A DNA stretch of 64,000 nucleotides from Rhabdornis inornatus (Eukaryota; Chordata; Aves; Passeriformes; Rhabdornithidae), in NCBI GenBank assembly GCA_013397075.1, contig VWZS01003730.1:912053-976052 (forward strand), read 5' to 3'. Below are positions 58,148 through 64,000 of the stretch, piece by piece. A model generated the notes under the pieces. That model worked only from the letters and a program-made list of their open reading frames with translations. It did not search any database and had not been told where the DNA came from. Each line of letters opens with the position of its first letter. Position 1 is the stretch's first letter. A program made the translations under genes and the position numbers.

Positions 58148-58475
58148 GATGATTCACATCATATTGCCTGGGTTGGAAGGGATCCTGAGGATTATCTGGT
58201 TCTCACACTCACACATTCCAGCATCCCAGGGTGCTCCAAGCCCCATCCAGCCTGCCCTTGGACACTTCCAGGGATCCAGGGGCAGCCACAGCTGCTCTGG
58301 GCACCCTGTGCCAGGGTCCCAGCATCCTCACAGGGAAGGATTTCATCCTAATATCCAATCTAAGCCTACTCTCTGCCAGTGTGAAGCCATTCCCCCTGTC
58401 CTGTCACTCCAGCTCCTTGTGAAACATCCCTCTCCATCTTTTTTGTCAGCTCTCTTCAGGTACAGCAAGGCTGCA
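58148..58475 (-). mobile_element. CR1 LINE fragment, longest copy here
   Basis: About 330 bases of antisense CR1: GGGTTGGAAGGGATCCTGAG, GGTGCTCCAAGCCCCATCCA, GCCTGCCCTTGGACACTTCC, AGGGATCCAGGGGCAGCCAC, then CCTGTCCTGTCACTCCAGCT, CCTTGTGAAACATCCCTCTC and TCTTCAGGTACAGCAAGGCT. The right edge is the 5' truncation point and abuts another CR1 tail. Confidence 0.95.
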
Positions 58476-58560
58476 ATCACAGAAACACAGAATATTCTGA
58501 GTTGAAAGGGACCCACAAGGATTATCAAGTCCTAAGAATGTCCCATAGTTAGGTTACCCC
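58476..58560 (-). mobile_element. CR1 LINE fragment, 3' end, abutting the previous copy
   Basis: ATCACAGAAACACAGAATAT, TCTGAGTTGAAAGGGACCCA and CAAGGATTATCAAGTCC match the CTGAGTTGGAAGGGACCCAC class of CR1 3' ends in antisense. It begins exactly where the previous fragment stops. Confidence 0.9.
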
Positions 58561-58989
58561 AAAGCCTTCTCTTGTCCTTGTTTTGATGTCAGAGCAGGTC
58601 ATCGTAGAGAATGGAGGAGCTAAAGCCCCAGGAGCAGGACTTTGGTCTGGGATTTGGCACAGTGCATATAATGGACAACAGGAGTTATACAAACCATGAC
58701 TGAAAGGAGAGAACAGGAGATAAAGGTTCTGCAGAGACTTGGTTTTGGATGGTCAAACATCCTGCAAGAGCATGCAGACATCTTCCTTTCAATAGACAAA
58801 GCTGGGTTAGGACTTTGCTCCCAAGGGAGAGAGATCAGGGCCCTGCCTCACTCCACAGGCTGCAGTTTGGCAAAAAAGATGGACAAATTCCCCAGGAATC
58901 TGAAAGATGTATTATTAGGGTATGTGTAGCTCATATTTCATTCTTCCAAAAGTCTAGCTCCATTAATGAAACCCATGTTTCATTGTTTC
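58561..58989. other. Unique non-coding DNA
   Basis: No recognised feature; a chance 94-codon plus frame spans part of it. Confidence 0.55.
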
Positions 58990-59115
58990 AGGGAATTTTA
59001 GGGCCAAAGGGACCATTAGATCATCTGCTGTGACCTGGGGAACACAGGCCAGAGAATTCCATCCACAGAGACAAATAATGTGTGTCTGATTAAGCCCAGT
59101 TAACACAATGTTTCA
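58990..59115 (-). mobile_element. Old, diverged CR1-like fragment
   Basis: GGGCCAAAGGGACCATTAGA, TCATCTGCTGTGACCTGGGG, ACACAGGCCAGAGAATTCCA and a later TGTCTGATTAAGCCCAG resemble an ancient sauropsid CR1 3' end of the form 'gggaccattagatcatctagtctgacct...acaggcca', also seen in turtles. It is more diverged than the other copies, consistent with greater age. Family assignment is from memory. Confidence 0.65.
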
Positions 59116-59451
59116 CCCAGACAATAGAAATGGATGCACTTTCATAATCCATATTTTTAGGCAAGATCTCACCATTTACATTTTCCCTTTGGGAATAGGA
59201 GCTCAGACTTTATTGTTCTGCTAAATGGAGATGCTGCCCACGCTGGTGGCCTGGCCATGCTCCCACCCAGGGGGAGGATGGGGAGAGGAAGCCACAGCCA
59301 CATCACAGGGATTGTCACCACTGGAGGTCCTGCCACTGGGGCTGGAGCCAAACCTGTGTCTGTTCCATGGGCAGGTGGGCTCTGCACATCTTGAATTGCA
59401 GAATCCAATCAGAAAAATCCTCTCTCCTCCCAAAACCAGCTCAAATGAGCC
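59116..59451. other. Unique non-coding DNA
   Basis: No recognised feature. Opposed frames (59225-59608 plus, 59221-59589 minus) extend only because the adjacent triplet microsatellite has no stops. Confidence 0.55.
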
Positions 59452-59459
59452 ATTACTAC

Positions 59460-59496
<37 letters not shown>

Positions 59497-59505
59497 GTTG
59501 TTGTT

Positions 59506-59555
<50 letters not shown>

Positions 59556-59564
59556 CTTCTTCTT
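59452..59564 (+). repeat. Compound trinucleotide microsatellite ATT-GTT-CTT
   Basis: ATTACTACT leads into (ATT)12 at 59461-59496, then (GTT)3, a two-base TT interruption, (GTT)16 at 59508-59555 and (CTT)3 at 59556-59564. Each motif differs from its neighbour at one position, consistent with point mutation followed by expansion. On the minus strand it reads as Asn and Gln runs (frame 59221-59589), which is an artefact of the repeat. Confidence 0.98.
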
Positions 59565-61370
59565 TTAGCAGAAACACAGTGGAAGGCACTCAGACGTTCT
59601 GGCCATGAGCAGAGAGGGAAGCTTTGAAATAAAATCTCTTTATTATGGCTGCATATTTCAGCTGGCACCAGATGGGCACTGCTGAGATGAGCACTGCACA
59701 AGGAATTGCTGGAAGACACCAGGAACAAATGGCAGAGGAAGGCTGACTAGTGGTGAGAAACCCAAAATATCTTCAGAACCACTGGGAATTATTAAAGTTT
59801 TGAATGTGTTTCATGGCGTCCCTCTGCTCTTTCATCAGCTGTGGAAATGATTGGCATTTTTTCTCACCCAAATTTTGGCAGTGAGGTGTGTTTTGCATCC
59901 CACAAAAGAGGATCCCATGTTCTTATTTCCTTTTCCCAAAGTACTGAGTGATAAACAGAAGCACAAGGAGACTTTCCCAAGGTCATACAGAAAGTTTAAG
60001 GATGGAGACAGGAATCAAAACCTGAATTTCTGAGTCCATCACTACAATCCATAGAGAACATGGTAATAAAGGATATATAATAGGGGATATACAATGCACA
60101 TTCTTTAGCCTAAGTAATTTTAGAGAGGGGGTAGGTAGGAAGTTAGGAGGAGTTGCATTTGGCTGTGGAAATTTTCCAACTAATGCCAGTTAAACTGTTT
60201 AAATGAGAGCACAAATGTTTATCATACTGCAATCACCACCACTTTGCATTTTTCTGCTGGAATCCATGCAAATGGTGATGATCCTGAAAGAGAGAGGTTT
60301 TTCACCGTCATATTTCACCAGGCTCTCCACTTCCAAACTGGTACAGCTCATTTGAGCAGACAATTTTGGGAATGCTGTTGCTCAAGATGTCCAGAGCACA
60401 GAGTAGAGAACACTGACTCCACTGTCTTTTCTCCTTTCTTTTTTAAGACTCCCTTTTTAGTTTTTTCTCTTCTTGTGGTCCACATTACTCACGGACTGCA
60501 AATGATTCCCAAGAAAGCCACAGTCCGTGGATTCTCCCTGTGTCTGCACAAACAGGAGCTGCCCTGAGGTCACCGTTTGCAGCCCGTTTTTGGCTGGAGC
60601 CGTGAAGCCAATTCCCACACACGACCACCCCTCATGAGGGCTGGGTTGGAGTGGACCAGCAAAGCTCCCATGGTCAGTTCCCAGGGTTTGGGCAGCCAGT
60701 CCTGGTCAGTGAGTCAGGACATGCTTGGCCACCCTGTGTTTGCCACGCCAGCAGGTCTAGAAGGGGGTGATGCTCTTAAATCAACGTGGGGCAGTAAATA
60801 ATGAGAGCAAAGGATGGGTGAGTGGCAGGCAGTGGGGTGTCCCAGCAGAATCCCGGGGCTCAGCACCTCTCATGGGGCTGAGCAGCTCAGCCTGGCACAC
60901 ACAGGGTGACAGAAAAGGCTTCTGCCACTGCAGCCCAGGGTTATCTGGTTTCCAGCCGTGGCCTCAGCGCCGTTCCCTGCAGCTTTAACCCAGCACTGCT
61001 CATTTAGCACCAGCATCCTGGCTGGCAGAGTCAGCAGCAAAAGTCCTGCTGGTCCTGTGAGCTCTCCTCGATGGAGCTGTGAGTCACTCCCAGTGCTGGG
61101 ACATGGGTGGAGGAGGCAAGGAAAGGTGTCACCAGAAACAATCCTCGTTTGTGCTCCGTGCCCTGGACACAGTGGCACTTTGTTCTCCCAGCAGCTTGAA
61201 GCAACACAGGCATCCCTCCCCCCCAGGCACCCCCTTTGCCAAACAGTAGGCAGAGGGAATCAGCCCTCAGCACCAGAAGCACCGGGAAAGGTGGCAGGTT
61301 TGAGCCTTTCACAATCACATTGGAAGGAGGAATTAATTTGGAGTTATCACAAAAGGTGACAGAGTTGTCT
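59565..61370. other. Unique non-coding DNA
   Basis: 60560-61350 is GC-rich with overlapping chance frames up to 133 codons. A C-rich quadruplex motif lies at 61214-61234. No exon or transposable element recognised. Confidence 0.5.
61214..61234 (-). other. G-quadruplex motif (minus strand)
   Basis: Plus-strand CCC-T-CCCCCCC-AGGCA-CCCCC. The seven-C run can supply two tracts separated by one base, giving four tracts on the minus strand. Confidence 0.6.
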
Positions 61371-61745
61371 TGCTTATGAACTGCTGCTGAGTCTGTGTGT
61401 ACTGATCTGTCGAGGAGAAAAGAGCCAGAAGCCTTTATTGGCTTTGCTGTGCCTAGTGAAAGTGTCTGCCCTCTTCCACCAGATAAGTTCAGCCTTGTTT
61501 ATTTTCATTTTAGCTGTTCGGAAAACGCCGTTCTGTGCTGTCCCAGACAATATCCCTGCGCCTTTAAAAAGGAAAGGAAGTGTGGTCCTGGCAAACACAA
61601 CCGGCGCAATAAAATATAAATCTTTGTAATTGTTGTGGAGACAGAAAGCAAAACAAACTGTACTTAAGTACATTGTAAGAAAATGTCAGAGATTTGAGGG
61701 AATGGTCATTAGCATACGAAATCATTTATCTCCCCTGAGTAAGTG
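61371..61745. promoter_or_regulatory. Candidate conserved non-coding element
   Basis: Repeat-free, with several retained CpGs (CTGTCGAGG, TTCGGAAAACGCCG, CCTGCGCC, ACCGGCGCAATAAAA). It also has a palindromic GTACTTAAGTAC near 61660-61671 and AT-rich words (TCATTAGCATACG near 61707). No repeat or exon is recognisable, yet CpG survives. That is a typical enhancer texture, but it rests on inspection only. Confidence 0.27.
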
Positions 61746-64000
61746 AGTTGGACTCAGACCAACCCATTTAATTTTCAGTATTTTTCCCTTTGGGATTTCT
61801 TGGAATGTCAGAACTACTATTTTTTCCTTCAGGAAAGAAGATTGACTTCAAGGCTGATGTTGAGAGGCCACAGAAAGAAGCTGAACACGGTGCCAGCTCC
61901 CCCAGTCACCCCTGCACACGTGTGGACACAAATGCCCTGCTCTGGTGGGGATGTCCCTGCGCCCCAAACTCTCAGGCAGGCACCCCCCTGTGCTGTTAGA
62001 GCCCATCCAACACCCATGGACTCTTCCTGGCATTGACATCCAGCTCCTGAAACATCATCCCCCCTGCCCACGAGGGTGTCCCTGGGGTGTTTAATTGGCT
62101 GAAATGAAAGTTATGGTTTGCTGGAGGTCTGCAACCCCCATGGCCACTGTGTGAAACCATCCCAGGAGCAGCAGGATGGTCTCAGTGTCACCTCAAACCA
62201 CCTCTGCTCCAGCTGGTGCCTTCCCTGCTGGGACACTCGCCTGGAAAACACTCACAGACAGCCACAGCTCAGACTCTGTCATTGCACTGACATCTCTTTT
62301 GCTCTTTCTTCAAAATTTACATCCCAGAGGGAGAAAACTGTTGGGAAAAATGTGATAGGAAGTAGATCCACGTACCTGGTGATGGGTGGGATGTCCCAGT
62401 ACCCTGCAGTCCCCCCAGAATGGTGCCTGGCCCAGGAGAGCCCAGGGGCAGGGATGGGTTGGGGTGATTGGGGAGCCCCATGGCAGCTCTTGGTTACACA
62501 GCTGCTGTGCATGAAGTTATTTGAGACACTTCTGGAAACATTTGGGGCACCCTGAACTTCTCCCTGCTGCATTCTCATCCCAGATGGGAAGAAAATGAAG
62601 TTCAGATCTTCTGGGATTAATATAATCAGAGAATCTGAGAGGGAAAGCTCGTGAGTGGTTTTGTTCCTTTCTTTGATGAGGGGGGTGTCTCCAAGGTTAA
62701 TGAAGTGCATCCCTCCCAGTAGGCAGAATGATCCCACCCGAGTTTCAGAGCAGAGCAGCGTTGGAGAAACCATGGAAAAGGTTTATTCTTTTAATTATAG
62801 AACAGCAAAATTGTGTTTCACCTTGCTAGCAAGGCTGTTGCTAGCAAGAAAGAACTGAACAGTACCAAATGCAAATATCTGGCCTTTTTTTTTCCTTTTA
62901 ATAAGGTGGTCAAAAGGTCTAAGGGGAAGCAGGGATTTTGGAAGTATGCATAAAGTCAACAGTGCAGTTAGCAATGGGATAGTAAGATTTCACAGCTCTG
63001 CTTTGATCAGGATTTCAGCAAAGTGAAGCCGTAGCACAGAATGTCCTCTGAACTGAAACCAAGGCAGGCTTTGTCTTTTATCTCAAATATCAGCTCAGAA
63101 AATGAGAATGATATGAAAATGCTGAACTCATTACATTTTACTCATGGTTTCACAAAAGTGCTCCAGTAAGGGATATGGGTTCTTAATGGAGGTAAAACGT
63201 TCTGGGACACTCTGAGTGCTTTGTGGGGTCTCTGTGGGAGCCAAAAAAGTCATTGTGTCCCCAAAATGTTTTACAATTTGAAGCTGCTGCCCCTTATTAA
63301 TTGTCCTCGAGTTTTGGAGTGGTGGTTTCACTTTCTTTTAGAAGACAGAGATTTAACCACTAAGAAGTTCAGTAGGAAGGGAATGAGTGATTTTGCTTCT
63401 CAGCCTAATTATTTATTTTCTCCTTCCTTCCTCACACTATTTTAGTCCTTTTTCATTATTTTGCTTCAGTGCCAAAGCCCTTGTGATGTTTGTTTGAACT
63501 CACACACCAGAAGAGAAAAATGCCCATCCATAATTTGAAGCAGATGCAGCTCCAACACCCAGAGCTTGGATTGTACCTGGAGGTTGTGTCAGGGATTTCT
63601 CTTCAGAAAACAATTACAGATGGATTTGGTGGCATCTGTGGCTTTGTCAGCTTCAGTGGATTTGGAGCAGGCCTGTAGCTGTATAATAAACATCCATTTT
63701 AATCCTGAACACCAAAATTATGGCCACCACCTGCATTTCCATGGCTAAGAGGAGATAGCCCGAGGTGAAAGAACCTAAGCAGGCAAAACAAACATGATAA
63801 TAAGAATTTTACTAACAATTTCCTACCTATTGTTGTTTTTCTAAAGCATTTTCGTCCTCTAAAAAGAGTAATTATTAATAAATAGATAATTAAAGCTCAG
63901 GAATGTTCTTTGATGTCCTCTTATTCTTCTCAATGTCTGATTTCAGACAACAAAAACTCCTCCCAAGCATCTCCTTATCCAAATACCTGCAGAACCACAA
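61746..64000. other. Unique non-coding DNA
   Basis: 62000-62560 is GC-rich, with a quadruplex motif at 62445-62473 and overlapping frames up to 164 codons on both strands without family signature. 62760-64000 is AT-rich with no recognised feature. Confidence 0.5.
62445..62473 (+). other. G-quadruplex motif, five G tracts
   Basis: GGGG-CA-GGG-AT-GGG-TT-GGGG-TGATT-GGGG: five tracts with loops of 2, 2, 2 and 5 bases, so a stable fold with a spare tract is possible. Confidence 0.82.

Noticed and set aside
57595..58152. 185-codon plus-strand open frame
   Set aside because: Overlapped by two minus-strand frames, runs up to a CR1 fragment, and has no recognisable domain.
59221..59589. Minus-strand open frame with long Gln and Asn runs, resembling a polyglutamine protein
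   Set aside because: The runs are the reverse translation of the ATT/GTT/CTT microsatellite; flanking codons show no gene-like sequence.
1..64000. CRISPR array, operon, prophage or other prokaryotic system
   Set aside because: The sequence is vertebrate, with CR1 repeats, CpG depletion and no dense coding. The two minisatellites lack the repeat-spacer structure of CRISPR arrays.
1..64000. Endogenous retrovirus or LTR element
   Set aside because: No open frame shows gag, pol or env-like features, and no paired long terminal repeats were seen.

Overview
This window reads as a non-coding stretch of a bird nuclear genome. I find no protein-coding exon, rRNA, tRNA or other RNA gene that I can support. 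The bird assignment rests on about fourteen short, 5'-truncated CR1 LINE fragments. Most of these carry the CR1 3' end: a GATGATCTT...CTTCCAACC-type block followed by short ATTCTGTG/ATTCCATG-type repeats. SINEs and LTR elements are sparse or absent, base composition is moderate, and CpG is generally depleted. Several CR1 copies resemble types common in passerines and other Neoaves, so a passerine-like bird is my guess. That is inference, not a measurement.

Layout. 1-25.2 kb is mostly unique sequence with only two recognisable CR1 copies (2.9 and 9.1 kb). It holds several AT-rich stretches, dense in TAAT-type homeodomain core motifs, that look like conserved non-coding elements (about 0.9-1.2, 5.9-6.5, 10.0-10.3, 21.6-21.7 and 22.3-22.8 kb). 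A small CpG cluster with a perfect CRE (TGACGTCA) lies at 10.67 kb. 25.2-27.4 kb is a disturbed zone with three single-base gaps (n at 25685, 26136, 26998) and two near-identical duplications that end exactly at the gaps. This is best explained as four contigs placed in the wrong order, not as biology, and it overlaps a 34-bp minisatellite. 27.4-37.7 kb is mostly unique, with G-rich quadruplex motifs and pyrimidine tracts. 37.7-59.1 kb is CR1-rich (eleven copies), contains a twelve-unit 45-bp minisatellite at 38.0-38.5 kb, and holds the longest open frame (239 codons at 50.7-51.5 kb, probably chance). 59.4-59.6 kb is a compound ATT/GTT/CTT microsatellite. 61.4-61.7 kb is another conserved-element candidate, and the window ends in unremarkable unique sequence.

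I found no gene cluster and no undescribed molecular system. The most consequential observation is the probable contig misorder at 25.2-27.2 kb, because it creates false duplicated sequence. The rest is repeat structure, G-quadruplex motifs and candidate regulatory DNA. All regulatory calls come from composition and motif reading alone; conservation was not measured.
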